Of a stretch of DNA of 64,000 nucleotides, positions 13,769 to 28,600 are shown piece by piece. Both the position numbers and the translations under genes were made by a program. Every line of letters starts with the position of its first letter. Position 1 is the stretch's first letter. Below the pieces are notes generated by a model. It worked only from the letters and a program-made list of their open reading frames with translations, did no database searches and was not told the DNA's origin. This stretch comes from Gavia stellata (taxonomy: Eukaryota; Chordata; Aves; Gaviiformes; Gaviidae): NCBI RefSeq assembly GCF_030936135.1, contig NC_082595.1:14955930-15019929 (forward strand), given 5' to 3'.

Positions 13769-16700
13769 GGTGCCTAGCTGTTTTAATTAACATATGTTTG
13801 ATTTTACCTCAAGGAAAAACAGATTGTCATTTATTTAAATCTAAACCCTTTCTTAAAAAGTAGGATAACCACATCAGAGCAATATAACCTGATAAACATT
13901 TCCTTAATTATGAGGTCTTCTTCACTTCAGTCACATAGGAGAGGTGGTGGGGGAAAGGAATAGAGCATGAGAAGAACTGGACAAAGCCCAGGAAGAATTT
14001 TACAGAACAAAAGGATTTTTTTTCTTTTTTTTTTTTCTGCTCAACATTCTGAAACAAATACTGTTGTGGGTGAGGGTGCTATGTTCATGTTTATTTTCAA
14101 GTGGAAGGAGGTTGGCAGCAGCATTTGGCATGCATTGAAGAAGTCTGGGAATTGGGCCTTACAGTCATCATAAAGAAGTGAGCTTCAGCTTCCAAGAAGA
14201 GAAGAAAGTAAAGAGGTATAATTGGGTGAGTTACATGAGTTATGATGTGGAAGCTATAGTGTAATGAGCATGTTTAATGCACCTAAGGGAAGGAAAAATA
14301 CTCAGTGCCAAATTGGATGCCAGACTTGTGGCTGGCAGCGGTGAGTGAGCGGTATGAATTCAGCAAGGAGAAGGCTGTGCCTGAAGACGGTTCTCTTAAT
14401 CCATCAAACTGTTCTTTGAGACGTTTGAATACATCGGACAGAGATGGGGCCGTTAGTTTAAAAGATCAGGACAAAAAGAATGAACAAAGACTCCAAAACA
14501 AAAGAACCAAACACAGTCCCAGCAACATCCCAGGGGAGGTTGTAGATATCACAAATGATCCTGGAATTGCTGGAAGCTAGCCCAAGGATGACTGCAGTGG
14601 TCTCTGGTCTTAAATAGGATGAAGTCTTCAGCTAGGTGAGAGACTGCTGGAGGGATGGGAGAGGATGAATTGGGTCAATAAGACGTCTCTTTTCTCCACA
14701 GCTGCAGAATGTATGAGGAGGCTATGTCATGGTGGAAGGTTTCAGCTAGGGAGACCTCAAGGAGAACGAGAATGCCTGTGGTCACCTCAAAATCCTCTGT
14801 GGCCTGGGGCCATAGTCAAGGAGGAAGGAGTCAGGAGCTCTTTCTATTTTCACACTCTCATTTTCAAAGGCAATAGCTGTGGTTTTTTCCTCCAGTTGAA
14901 GAAGGTTCAGAAAATCCCTATTGGATCAGTAAGTCACGGCCAACTCCAAGACAGAAGTGTGCAATATAAATGTAAAGCACATCGACTACTTTCAGGTAAT
15001 TAGAGGGCTCATAGTTTGCCTCACATTGGTGAGGAATTTGGTTGGGTGTTTCAACCTCACATGATGAAAGCCTTTACGTGGAATGAGTGATGCACTTTTG
15101 ACAGAATTTTGAGAACATCTATGGACCCCGTTCCCATCCTGTCAGAGATGCTTTGTGTTTACCTCACTAATCATGCAATCTATTTAGCCTTGTAACGTGT
15201 CCAGAGAGTAGGAAAGCCCTTTGCTAGCCCCCTACCTTAGCTGTGTAGTAGAGGAAATACCCCGAGCACACAGAAGTTAATGGAGAGAATCCCAATAGAT
15301 CTATAAGCTCTGGATTGGGGTTCTGAAGAAGTTGAAAGAGTAGGGGGAAAAGAGGATTTGGCATGAAAGAAAAAGCAGAAGGAGGCTTATGAAAGTAAAA
15401 GCTTGAAATCTTTCAGCGGTATTGATGAACTTCCCCCAGGCATCTTCCAATTAGGCAATGGGCACACAGAGTGGCAGACCATCTAGGTTGGCACAAATCT
15501 TGGTAGTATTATGGGACTAATATTTTTGCAAGGAGGAACTGTTCCTGAACAATGCAAAAATGTTTTGTCTTCAATGTCAGGCAGGCATTTTAGGACGGCA
15601 AGTCACATTATTAATTATGACTCTTTTTAAATGATTCTATTCCTTGGGGACAAGAAGATGAACATTTATCTCTCTGGTTATGTCTCTTAGAGTACTCTAA
15701 AAGCACCAAAGAAGTGCAAAATCTTGTTCCTGGTGTATATTTCCTTTGGGGTAGTCTATCAAGACTCCAAAGGTGTTGAGATATGGTGGATAGTATGTAA
15801 CCTTCAACACTAAAGCAGATGCACATCATTCTTCTTCTTTTTAGAAGTCTTATTTGATCTCTGGAGACCCATAATGTGATCCTCACTCAATTGTTTTGAG
15901 CATAAAGGGAACTTTTCCAAGGCATTATAGAAGCAGCAATGTTTAGATGATCATTATATGTAGAGTTTGATGAAGCAGGCACTTTTCCTGCCATATGTTA
16001 AATAAACAACTAGTTACTGTGTACTGTGTGGTGATGCAGGGTGATAATCTCCTGCTGAATAATATGATGTCACATCAAGACTTGAACTATTTCCTTATAT
16101 AGTCCTCAAGAAATAGGATTTTTTTCCCCCACATCTGAAAATTCACAGGCAAATATGCAACCAATCAAATCTTGCACAGATGCTAACACCCAGATGTGTG
16201 TGTTTCTGTGTGGAAGTAATCTATGGCTAGCAGAACTCTTGGATAGAGAAATCCTGTAAAAATACAGATTAGGCACACATAAGTTAAATATGTATAACTA
16301 GCATGCCAAGAATTTATAGTTTTATGAAATCTGTATTATGTACAGAACTCTCAATATTTCCTTCTAAAAACTTTTCATTAGTGTACAAAAGGGAGAATGT
16401 ACATTTCTGTAATAATCAGCAGAACCTTCCTATTTCATGTACAACAAACCAAAAGAACCACATGATCTTACTTCCAAGGGCCAACCCTTGCCCTTCAAAC
16501 TCCCATTAGAAGTTAGCACTTGAGTAATCCTATCTTTTAATGATAAACTCTACAATAAGCCCATGCAATTTAGCAATAATAATAAATAATAAGTTTGCAT
16601 GTTGGGTGGAACTTTTTGAGTAAGACTGTCCAATATTTGCTATGCTAAAAATCCAGCAGTACCGGATTTGACCATTTAGATTGACAGCTTAGATTTGTAA

Positions 16701-19700
16701 CAGAGATGGCAAGGAGTGCAAATGTAGATTTGAGTTTTCTTTTTTACATGAGAAAATACCTATATCTGAGGAGACTTGTGTCTTGTTCAGCTTGATACAC
16801 TTTATATCCTCAGTAAATTAGGAGGGGCTATTTTAAAATCAGGAGCCACAGGAGGTCAAAATCAGATAAAAACTCAGAGCTGAAACCCAGGGTAAATACT
16901 TGCAGGAGTTCAAGCCTTCATTCCTTACAAAACTTCCATTTAAGTCAATAACATCAGTCAGGGAAAAAAAGAAAAGATTTCTCTGTGTGCCTGAGTGTGT
17001 TGTACATATATCACATGTATGTATACATGCACGCATACACACACACACACATATATGGACTTAATCTTTTTATAAATATGGCCTGAACCTTCTTTGCATC
17101 TTCTCATTAAATCAATGGGAATTTTGCTGAGACAAAGAGTTCTGAATATTACTGCATCAGATCTATTTCTTTGACAAATGGTGAAACATGCAGTGACCCT
17201 GTTGTGGTGGAGCTACCAAATATTTGGACCCAGCAAACAGAATATGCTCTTTATTGATGTGCAAGTTAAATTCTTTCATTGCCACCTGGTTTGTTGAAAA
17301 ATTTGGTAGAAAGGTGAGTAAGTACTAATTAGATTTTCTGTAATACCTTCACTGATGACTCAGATGATTTTACACAATTGGCGTAAAACCAGCTTGAGTG
17401 AAGAAGGCCAGTGAAGAAGAAGGAAAGTCAGCAGCAAATAATACATGTTGCAATATCCATTTTCACAGAAGTGGATATATAACGTTTGAATTTTTTTTGC
17501 ACGTCTTTTAATGCTCCCCACTGCCATGCATAACATTCATTTAGTGTCTGCTTACTAGAGGTAATAAGTGAGTAGCTTCTCATTAGTTAAAATCTATGGC
17601 AGCATATACAGGGGAAAGGAGTGATCTCTTCTCAGTTGCGAAGTACTAAGCATTCATATTCACCTACAACAGAAACGTGAGTCCCTTTTTTCCTGTGGAA
17701 ATAATATGCCCCAACAAATGGGAGAACCACCACCCAACCCCATGAGAGCTAGTGGGAACTGGTTTTCTTCATTCCTTTGTGTCTGTCTTTGAGTTCGTTG
17801 CAGAAATGGGCCCAACTTAGATATTAACTTCGTATTAAGAAGATTCACCCTTTTGGACATGTCAAAGTATAGATTAGTCTGAACTGAAGCACCAAGCAAA
17901 GCTGCAGGAGATCAAACCCAGTTCTGAACTCTGGAGTTCAAGGACAGATTAACTTCATTCTAACTATGTGGCCATTCAGCGGGCTGTTGGTGCTTTCCTT
18001 ATCTGTCTCCAAGTCAGAGACCCAACATGATTACCTGAACTGGTGTCTTGTTTGAGAAAGGCTGAACAACATTGCCCATGAAATCCCCCTTTCCTTGCCT
18101 CGCTCCAACACTGTGTATTTTTCACAGACAGATGGTTCTTGATGGATCACATTACTTTCTGGGTATCTTCTGACGGCTGTTCAACCTCAGAAACAAAAAG
18201 GAACAAGGGAAAGGGGCCAAGTCCATTTGCGTTATGTGACTCCCCACTTCAGTCACACAAGAAAAGGCCTTGCCTCTTTAACCTGGCCAGTTGATGCCTG
18301 GATTTTCTCTTCATATGTATCCTCTAAAACTGAACCGTGGGCTTGAGCGGAAACAAGCTTAATATGCCATGTGCTTCCTATTTGTTGAAGGTACCAATGC
18401 TGAAGCTCCTTTGGCATGCTAAAATGTGAACATTTTTACAGTGTAGCAGGTTATGGAAGCTGCTCTTGATAAATTCCAGTAACGGCATTTTACACGCCAC
18501 GTGCTCCTTTCTGTGAATGACAGATTGCCGTATTAGGACTCTAAAGAAGCTCCTGACAAGGGTGATTCAGCACACAAAGAGATGGAACATGTATCTAATT
18601 GAGTGTTTTTACATTCCCTAGTACATTTACATGGGACTGTGATCTTGTTCTCTCTGATGTACCAGAGCAAGAAAAAACTCTGTTCAGTGTAAGTTAGACA
18701 CTCCTTAATAGCATCAGAGCCTCTGCTGATGCAAACCTAAAAACAAACGTATGGTCGTGTTTACCTCTCTTCCACTCTCAACTGATTCTAAAGGTATATG
18801 AAGAAGTAGTTTTTCACCAGAACTTTTTCCTCTTAGCTGGGCAGTAGGAAAAGGGAGCATGGCAGACAGACTAGAGGTAGATGATGTGGCTTGTTGGATA
18901 GTAGGGATTAGAGATTAAACAACCTGCCTCAGTAACTACTAGAAGTCTTTGTGTTGAAAATAGAGTAACCAGGTAAAAATACCGACACATATTCTGTATT
19001 CTGAAGGTGCTTTTTACAAGAAGGCGGTTCAAAACCTTGTCCAGTAGGACTCTTCCAGGCATCGAAATCACTGCTGGTTTTATTGATTCGGTGAAACCAA
19101 TGGGAACAAATTTCAATTATATAAGTATATAACTGTTTGTGATTGACTAAATACCTAAAACATGTATCATTAACTGTTAAGTGCTCTCTAAAAACAGCAC
19201 ATAGATCCAGTTGTAAATACTGGAAACACTGTGCCTGATTAGAAACATTAAGAATAACCCAAACATTTCTCAAATGCACAGTTTTAACTTTGCTCAGATC
19301 TCTGTTTTCTGGTTTATTCTTCAGCATTCAAGGTGGATGTATGAGATTCCATTTCAAGTTTTAACTTAATGGCTTTGCTTAAGAAACAGGAGGAGAGGAA
19401 AGGAAAGTTGTATGAATTAAACATTACATATGATTTGGCAAAGCACTTTCAGGAATTCCATAAGGAAGAGTAGAAAAAACCCCAAACCCCACACAGTTGC
19501 ACAGTTAGTAGCAACAACGAATAGTGCAGTTACCGTATAAAAGTACACACTTTTCAGTCAGTGTTGGCTGGTGAAATGTAGAAGCTTAATGTGGATTACA
19601 CTTTCTAAATCTTTCAACATCAAAAAATAGAAGAGATGTAGTGTGTTTTTATTTCAGAGTACTTTGCAACAATCTCAAGATAAATGGGAGAGACTGATTG

Positions 19701-22700
19701 TGTTTCTACCTGTGCCAGACGTTGTCGTTAGATATTGCTGTTTTGTTTCATCACCCAGATGAACTTACCCAGGGACATCAATCAGATACCTACATTTAAA
19801 AGAACACACTGCCAAATTAGTGGATAGAAAGAGCACATTATGAGAGAGAAATTATCTGGTGAAAGATTTAAAGACTGACTCATTTGTGTTTTGTCTCATT
19901 AAATGTGGGGTAGTCCCCTTTCATTTTCCATTTAGCACGAACATTCATGGACTTCATTACAATATCAGCCTTATAACAAACTAACTGGCTCGGGATACAC
20001 ATGAGCCTCCTTGGAAAAAATACACCTCCCCTTCTTACAGATTCTAGTTTACTTTAAAATGTGAGACCTGGGCTAGGCAGCCCCACTGGCGTTTGCGGAG
20101 AGACTTCCCAGGTGGTCAGGCTGGTGGCTGCTTCTTGAAAGGGGAGGGCTTGGGACAGGGAGGGGGGGCATCCACCCCTCCAAAGGACACAGAATATATT
20201 CTAAAGGGGAAAAGACTAAAAGCCCTAGGAAAACTATCCAGATGTTGTCTTTCCCCTCCTCCCTCTTAGATACTCTTGGAAGATAATCTTGATTCTTGCA
20301 CTGAGGGCCAAGGAAGCAGCTCGTGGTGTAATGGAGGGGCAAGGATCAGGCTGGAGTGTGAGCACACATGAGTTAGGGGATCTCCAGATGAGCAGAAAAA
20401 AGAAAAAAATGGATTAGAAAAAGCTTCAGAAGTTACAACTGACAGTATTTCATCTTTATTTTGGTAACACTGGGTAATGTTGTTATTCAGGTTGGCTAAA
20501 AGCCCTTGCTCTTCAAAAGAGTTTGTCAAAGATTCATTTTATAAAAAACTTACACAAAATACACTCTAAACACCTCGTGTTTTGTATCTTTTAAGTCTTT
20601 GTCTTAGTGGTAATTTCTTGCTGACTTATTTATTACACACTAAGCATTTCTAGACAGAAAATACTTCTGCATTCTACTTCATACCTATATGATATCCACC
20701 TATTTCTCTCTAGGTACGTATTTGTATATGTGTACAGAACCCAGTGGGCCCTGGAGCCTACTTCCATCCTGCAAAGCAAAAGCAGGCCATTGCAGGCCCA
20801 GGCAAGAACTACACAACTCAGTCACCTCTGTACATTTTCATCTAAGTGGCAAATGCTGAAAGGCACTTGCCTGATGTTATGAGGAAGCCCCAAGGTGGGG
20901 TGCCTTGGGACAACCAGCTGGCTGTAACTGACGTCTTTCCCCACATGTGCTTGCCTGCTTGCTGCCCTCTAAGTAGCAAAACATTACTACTTTGGTGCAA
21001 TATCATGGTTAAAGAGCACAACAGGTCATTAAGTTCTTCATTTGCATGCTGAGGCCATGCTTACTTTCAAGCCCCACACCTTAGGTCTCTTGAAGCTAGG
21101 CAAGCAGGCATGGAAAGGGTTCACGGCAGGCTTTCACCCAGTAGAAATCCAGTGTTACTAGTCTTATACTTAGCCTTATTAACCCTCATGGTCATTCATA
21201 TATTGGAACACTAGTGTGTGCTCCTTGCTGTGAGGGGTCCTGGCAAATGGGCGACTCGTCATGCTGAGTAGGAGCACCCCAAATCTTGGTAGTACCCAGA
21301 CAGTTGCCATTCCAAAGCCAGACTTCATGGCTCAAACTCACACTTCATAGAGAAAGTGCTCCTTATAGATTGTCAGCTTTGAAACCAAACACTTCCACAC
21401 CTAGCCTACATCGTAAATCAGGCTTTGGTGCTACTTTCCAGTCAGCTCCATTACACAAGTAGTCTGATTTAGTTTTATGGCAGACATGTATTTTAGCTAA
21501 AATAGTATTTTTACGTGGAGTGGGGGATAAACATGACTATTTTATTCATGAAGTGAAAGGCTTCGAGATGGTAAGAGACAGAGCATAGGGAGTGCAGGTG
21601 CAGTACCAAATCCCTACCCGGCTGTCCCAGTACCTGGGCTTGGTGCCTGGATTCCCTCATATTCAGATCTGCAGCAGCACCACAACATATCAGAACCTCC
21701 CATGAAAGCTTTCACTCTTCATATCCAAAAAGACATTTCCATTAATGCATGTGAAATTTTGCCCTAGGTCTTTTGAAAGTGAAAAGAGCCAGCCCCCAAA
21801 ACTAGTGTACCATCCTTGGTTCCCAGAAATGTTAATTTATCATTAAAATTATTAAACAGTAAATGGCTGAGATGTATTATTACACACTTGAAGTATTTCC
21901 TTTGATTGTTTAAAAATCTCTGTTTTAATTTGAGTCATCTATTTTTTTTTCCTTTTACAGTTTTGAATGCTGCATCTTACCATATGTGAAACGTTTCTTA
22001 AAGGTGTCAAAGTGACTTGTCATGGGTTTGGAATGAGAACTAAATTAAATGTCCATACTGTAGCATACTTATATAAATAATGAGATATTCCAGTATAAAC
22101 CATTCATTTGGCAGTCATTTCTACATCAGCAAGTACTAAGTGCTATAGAATTCCTGCCTAACTTTGACACATGCAGAGAAAATCAGGAAGGAAAATGTGT
22201 GTGTTTAGAATTTTATAGAAAAAGGCAGCCCCTTGTAGTCTGTTGCCATGAAAGTATTTCTAGCTTTTTTGGAAACAGTGCAAGAGTTTTAACAAAATAC
22301 TCTGGATTCACAGAAAAATGCTGGAGCATTCAGCTGCCTCCCACTGCACTCCAAAACTTGTTTCTATAATTTAGAAACAGAGAGGGTGGAAATGGATAAC
22401 AAAGTCATTAATGAGCTCCAAGAATGATTTATTATGGGTGATATAGTGTCGCTGCTTTTAAGAAAAAATACATTAAATAAAAATTCTTCATAAAATAAAA
22501 ATTCTTTCCTATTGAACATTGCACAGAATTTGCTTTATTAGTGTATTATATCACCACATTGCCAGGTCTGGCATTTCTCATACAAATAATGTTTCAAAGT
22601 GCTAGCAAGGCTTGTGGGCTGCAGTGCAAACCATGTTAGGAATACTGCTTGTACAGAAACACAACAGTAGCAAAGCTCCTTTTGCTGGGGTTCTGGAAAT

Positions 22701-25414
22701 AGTTAGCACTGGAGAACCCTTTTATCTTGCACCAGCTTCATAAACTTGCATCACACCAGGCTAACAATAATCAAAATTGATAATAGATATTTTGGTTCCA
22801 AACTGTCTTTCCAACTGCCTAGTTGCTTTAAGCCAATTTTTAGGTTGCAAGTCTTTCTCACTCACAGATCCATGCATGTACCACAGCATCAGTGGTAAAC
22901 AAATCTTGTCTTCTGGGTAAATTTTATCTTCAGACAAGAAGCATCCCATAGCTACTAAAATGGCATCCAGATTTGTTGGTAGCAGGCCTAGGGTCTGATC
23001 CCCCACCCACTGAAGAGCATGCCTCAGACCCCCAGGCTGCCAGAGGTGTGCAGTCTGGCCCAAAGTGACCACGGACCCTTCTCACCTGTAAAGACACCCT
23101 TCAGGTTTAACTCTGGGCCACGCTGGTTGGGACGTGAGAGGAACTTTTGCTGGCACCAGGTATGGAGTAACTGCCTGTCTGTCTTTTTATTTGCACATGA
23201 TTAATCTCCAAAAACTTTAACCAATGCCTTGAAAGATCTCTGAAATCTCTCCAGATGAAGAAATAAATAAATAAATAACCCTTTCCAATATTTGCCTATG
23301 CCTCAGTGACTTAAAAGATTAAAATAATTTGGTGTATGATGGAATCAAAGTTCATAAATGTAGCTAATAGCCTGTAGCTTTTCAGAGATTGCTTCACGTA
23401 AATGCAGAAATGTTTCTAAGTAATTTACAGGTGCATTGCAGTTAGCTTCAAAACCATGGTTAGTTGCATGAAATCACAAACTTCCAGCAAATAATTTGAT
23501 CTAGTGTCAATCTTCATTTAATCATGCAAAATAAGACCATTTTATGCTTTTATTGCAGCCGATAGCTGAAGTTTATGGGCAGGATGCACAAGCCTTCTAC
23601 TGCACTCTTCAAATCATATCCTCAGCCTGTCATGAAGAGCAGAGCCCCAGCAAGGGTAGTGGTGTGCCTACACCACCCACCCGTGATCCGGCTTGCACCT
23701 ATAGCATATAGGAGTGCATGATGGCACCAGGCACCCCAGATAACTCAAGAGAGCAATAAAGAGGAATTTCGCTAGTTGTTAAGTTGGAGTCAAGAGGTAT
23801 ATTGGGATAGGAAATATTAGCTTCTTACATTCTCATTGGTGTCCTTAATGCACCCTGGCAATCACAGCATGATTTTTTTCCTTCCATCTGCTAGGGATAA
23901 TTTACTGACAGTTCGTTGTTCACTTGGCCATGGGTTGTATAGATTTCATTAATTAAACATCTATTTCTGTAAAGATTATAGACCTGTGTAAAGCAACAAA
24001 GTTGCTATGAGCTTTTTGCTTAAAATCCTCCCTGACAGGCAATCTCACAAAGTATTCCCTGATCTGAACTCTGTTCCTCTGACTTAAGAATATGTACCAA
24101 TAACTCAAAGGTACAAATGTGTCAAGAGGTTCCAATTACCCTCAGAACAAACATTGCAAAAAAAAGACACAAGCTAAGCCATAGAAAAACACAGTTAAAG
24201 CACTCCAATTTACCTTGTCCAATAGTGACTCCATTGAATAATGATGTATTTATGATGAGTGCATAGCAGAGTTTGAAGACTTACTTTTTAAAAACTGCTT
24301 AGCTTTTGTTCCTCCCCCCCCCCCCCTCCCCAGTAGTGTCATGATTCAGGGTTGAATTAAAACACAGCTAGAGCCATGTTGCACAATCAGGTTTTAAGCA
24401 GGTTTGTCATAGAGCGTGGTACATCCCACAATCTCATGGAAAAAACCCTCTGAGCTCCTTCTGCCCACTCCACACTGAACTGCATGAACACACCAAGTGG
24501 GACAGCCATGGGAAGGGATTCCAACAGGTACGGAAGCGCTTAGGACCTCTGTTCCACTGTCACTTCCTCTAAACATTGGCCAGGAGGTTCCTGTTTCAGA
24601 GACTGTTGGGGTAAGAGATGAATGTAGGAAAGCTGATTCCAGCACTGCAGAGAGGTAAAAGTCAAGTGAAAGTTATTACTTTAGTACAGTATCATAGTCT
24701 TTTTAATATATTACACTCTGAAGACTTTTGCAAGTCCCAGAGCAATAGTTTGATTTGTTCATTTGAAAACAATGCATTCTAAAAGAGTTCATAGAGATCT
24801 AATATTTTCTAGTATTAGCATTTCTATTTTTATGCTGCCCTGCTTTTCCCCAACATTTTATTTCTCCATTGATTTTAATTAGGCTCTCACTGGATTTCAA
24901 GTACAGTTAAAGTACAGAAATGGGAAAGGTTTCTTGCCAAGACTGACCAAGATGTCACAGAGATACATAGTCCCACATCTTCCCACCCTTCATGTCTAAA
25001 GGTTTATATTTTCATACATACACACACACGCAAAAACTCAAACACGAAATCTGTAACGTGCTGACAAGTTTTAATATTAATAAGATAGCTATTTATCAAA
25101 CAGCAGCACAGTCACCCAGTTTTTCCCTTGGCTCTTAATATGTTGCACTTTGCCATTTGAAAAATATTGGTGGTGTCAGAGTCTCAGCACAAGGAGAATG
25201 ACACGAAGGGGCACTAAATCAGCGTCATCAGCCCCTGGCAACCTCTGGCGGAAGGGAGCGGTGCCCTCCGAGCTGATGAACACAGCCTTGCAAGCCAAAG
25301 TGACCTCCTGGGGCCATGGACATCCTGGTCGGCTGGAAAGCTCTGAGGTGGCTCTTCTAGCTTTGTGGTCAGATTGACTTCCAGCCGGTCGCAGCGCTTG
25401 GGGAGAGTGAAGGT

Positions 25415-25515
25415 GGTATTATATCACCTGTGCTTCATGGATCTGGCTTTGGACTAAGCAGGGTCATGATGGTCAACATGGATGAGCCCTTCAAGGATTT
25501 GGTGTTCTTACCATA
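25415..25515 (+). mobile_element. 5S rRNA-derived SINE relic (AmnSINE1/SINE3-like)
   Basis: The stretch contains CTAAGCAGGGTC (25454-25465) preceded by GATCTGG, and followed after a short gap by TGGTCAACATGGATGAGCCC. This matches the order and spacing of the 5S rRNA internal promoter: GATCTCGG, AAGCTAAGCAGGGTC, CTGGTTAGTACTTGGATGGG. The copy is too diverged and short to be a functional 5S gene. Chimeric 5S-headed SINEs of the AmnSINE1/SINE3 group are the known source of such sequence in amniotes. The element's body to the right is not clearly recognisable. Confidence 0.5.
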
Positions 25516-25639
25516 CCTAGTCAAACCAGTGGCCATGTCCACATGGAAAATGCATGAGACATTTTTAAGAGAGATACTGTTTCTATCAGAGATGTGGAAC
25601 ATGGGTGGATCCTTAAAATGATATATTTGTTCTAATTAG

Positions 25640-28600
25640 TAACAATAAATTCTTCTGCATAAAGTGTTGGAAGGAGGTATTGTTTGCTGCAGCACAATTC
25701 AAGGCCACTTTTGACTGTCATTTTAAAGGGACAAGGCACACTGTTTCTGCCTGAAGACTGGGGCCACAATGCCACTTTCACAAGGCTGAACAGGACAGTC
25801 TCTGGGCTGTCCGGGGTAGCACTTTAAATTACTTTTCAGTGCAACCCTGAGGGACATGTGTGTGGGAGGGGATTACAGGGAGGGGACTCCTCCTGGCTGT
25901 GAACCTGCCCCTTACCCACCTGTTGTGGGACAGTCCCCTTCCCATCCCCTCAGCTACCCAACAACGTGCTTTCTGCAATGGAAATCCCACTCAGAGCGCT
26001 TTCCTCCTCTTTGCTGGCTAGGGGTGAGCCACAGGACATTTACCTCCCCATCTCCCTTTCTGTAACACCTAGCCAAGGAAGAGAGAGAGGAGGCGAAAAG
26101 CTCCAAAGCAATGTCTGCTCCCTCCTCTTTTCCCACCACCTGGATGAGGGAGAAGGGGAACTGGTCGCAGCCGTGCTCCTTGGCAGCATCCTGGGGCAGA
26201 GGCTCAGAGTAAGCAGCAATGTGGCTGGGGCTGCAGAGCTGACATGGACAGTGGGACAAAACTTCTTGCTGTACAGGCTGCTATATGGGGATGATAGCTC
26301 CTTTGGGTGAAGTTGTTTCGTTTTTAATACTATAGAAGTACTGTATGCCCTTGCCTCTGGTGCTGAGAGCTTTCCAAATTCTCTCAGGATCATCCCCTAA
26401 CTCTTAGGGGAGAAGACATTTACCACATAGAAATGCAAATGTACACAATTCCCCACTACTCAAAAGTCCTTGAATGGGATCCGGATGATGTGGGATCATG
26501 AGAAAGAGAGACCGAGCCATGGTTACAGTCAGGGTGTGCTCCAAGATCACTTCTACTCACACAAATATTTACTTCCAAAAGACGCTGAGATATACACTCT
26601 GCAAGACATCGCGTTACTTTCCAGTATTTGTAATTGCCTGATCAGTGTTTGGTTGATCTGATAGGTGCCTGAAGTATAGGTTACAATGAGTTATCACACT
26701 TCTCTGGCAGCACTGAGTGGAAGGAAAAAGCTGTAAGAGAAATGATCTATAGTCCTCAATTGCATGAACTTGGAATGGCAGATAAGAAGCAGATCCATTA
26801 TTTCCATCTGCAGAAGGCAGCCGTCTTATATCTCTATGATCTTTACTGCAGATAAAGGTGAAGTAAACCTCTTGCCTTACAGAAAGCCCTCTGTCCCCCT
26901 GGTTCTGAGCATGAGCTCTCCTGGCAGTGTAACAGGCATAATAGTGAAAAAGCAGACTTTTATTAACACCTCCCAGAGAGAATACACATTTAATCATATG
27001 CTTAATTTTAAGCTTGTGCTTGAACTTCAGTCACTTTTTGATTCTGGATGTTAATAAAAATGCTTTGTGGGATCAAGCATATTTATAGCTATTATTTCCC
27101 AATTTACTCAATTTCCAACCAATTCTTATTGGCAAAGAGAGGCCCAGGGTTTTCTGTCACTGCTAGGTTTCTACAACAAAAAAGGTGTCCCTTCAGTCTC
27201 TCTCCAACAAGATTGGATTGATTAACTATGCTACTGTTTATTTTGCTGTACCTGCCAAGTATATGGTAATGCAGAAATAGGAAAAATTATCCTAATGTGA
27301 ATATGTGGAAAACAGAGAATGCCAGAACAAATATCATCCCTGAACATGCAACAATTCCCATTTCATTTCAGGACACCAGTGTTTAAGTTGCACCTCCCAG
27401 ACAAACAAAGAAGATGTCAGTTTCTAATTGAAGTTGGCCATTTCGTAACAAAATATGTTGAGAACATTTATCAGAAAACAGTTTTGCTTGAAAAGTAAAT
27501 AACACTTTTTTTTTTTTCCTCAGCAGGGCCAAATTTCCCCAACAGGAACGCTGATGGGAAATGGAAAGGTGTACATTCAGAAAGGTAAGAAAAGGTGGAG
27601 ACACAGTATACTTTTGGGACCTTAGGATATTGTCTTAGGATTAGGATCCCAAAACAAAAGTTCAAATTTATATGTGTGTGAAGAACATAAAAGAGTCAGG
27701 GAAGACAGGCAACTGCAAGACCAGGCAAAGAAATGTTCCTTTCTGCTCCTTCTTTTCAACTTGATGTTGCATGTGGAGAAATGCTGAAGAGTGTCAGTGA
27801 TGGAGGGGAAAGAAGGTGATCTTCCATGCTGGAAAGCCAGCTCTCTTCTCACTTTTCCCTTTCTCCCTTCCCTCACTCTAATTTTACATACCCATCAGTG
27901 ATATGCTCTAGATATGTGCCTGGAAACTTCGGCTATGAAGCCATAATCATATATAGATGTCCTTCAATTTCAGTGAAGCTTTTCTATGGATGCACACAAG
28001 GAATCGAGGCAAGCAATTACAGAAAATAGAATTTTCTGCAGCCATTTCCTTTGAGATTGAATGGTGATCCTTTAAATAACAGTTCAATCTGTTTTTCTGG
28101 TGATTGTAGTACCAGTAGCATCCTCAGAAGGTGGGAATGAGATCAGAGCTGAGATTCAGGATGTGTGCTGCATAGGGAACACGATTACCTATTTGCCATA
28201 TATCCCAAACTCATGCAAAAAAAATCTGAACAGTTATTACTGACAAAATTGTAGGCAAGAGTTCAAATCAAATCCTAAGAGCAACCACTGGACTTTGAAT
28301 GGTTTGGAGCAGAGCTTGGAGCAGTATTTCATACTGAGTTCTCATAGCCATAGTGGATCAAATCAAAAGCCTGTTTCACATTTTCTTTGAATTATGAAAG
28401 TTCAAAATGCAGATCATAACTTTGCTCTTCAGTGGAGATATATTCATTGGGATTAGTGTTTCTGAATGGATTAACTCAGCCATTGTGGAATACAGATTCT
28501 GCAGTTTACTTCAAGATAAGCATGAGCAGTGTCAGAGCAAACATTTTGGAAATTTTCCAACACAAAAGGCTTGCTCATGGAAACTAAGTGTTCTGTAGAA

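Larger units (their letters stand above)
11571..25390. other. AT-rich intergenic DNA, no gene recognised
   Basis: CpG-poor intergenic sequence. It includes a 28-base T run (12627-12654), a TA/CA microsatellite cluster (13703-13768), a CA/TA tract (about 17006-17055) and a C run (24312-24325). Stretches around 12000-12460, 18400-18690, 21830-22150 and 23340-23580 are unique-looking and rich in homeobox-type words, so they are possible conserved non-coding elements. I saw no exon, RNA gene or intact transposon. Confidence 0.5.

Noticed and set aside
14305..14580. 91-codon plus-strand frame with coding-like amino-acid composition
   Set aside because: It begins at GTG, has no recognised domain, no splice context and no homologue that I know; chance is sufficient.
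22761..23072. 103-codon minus-strand frame
   Set aside because: No domain recognised, and no promoter or splice signals argue for it.
25454..25465. A functional 5S rRNA gene
   Set aside because: Only parts of the 5S internal promoter survive, with gaps and many changes and no T-run terminator at the expected place.
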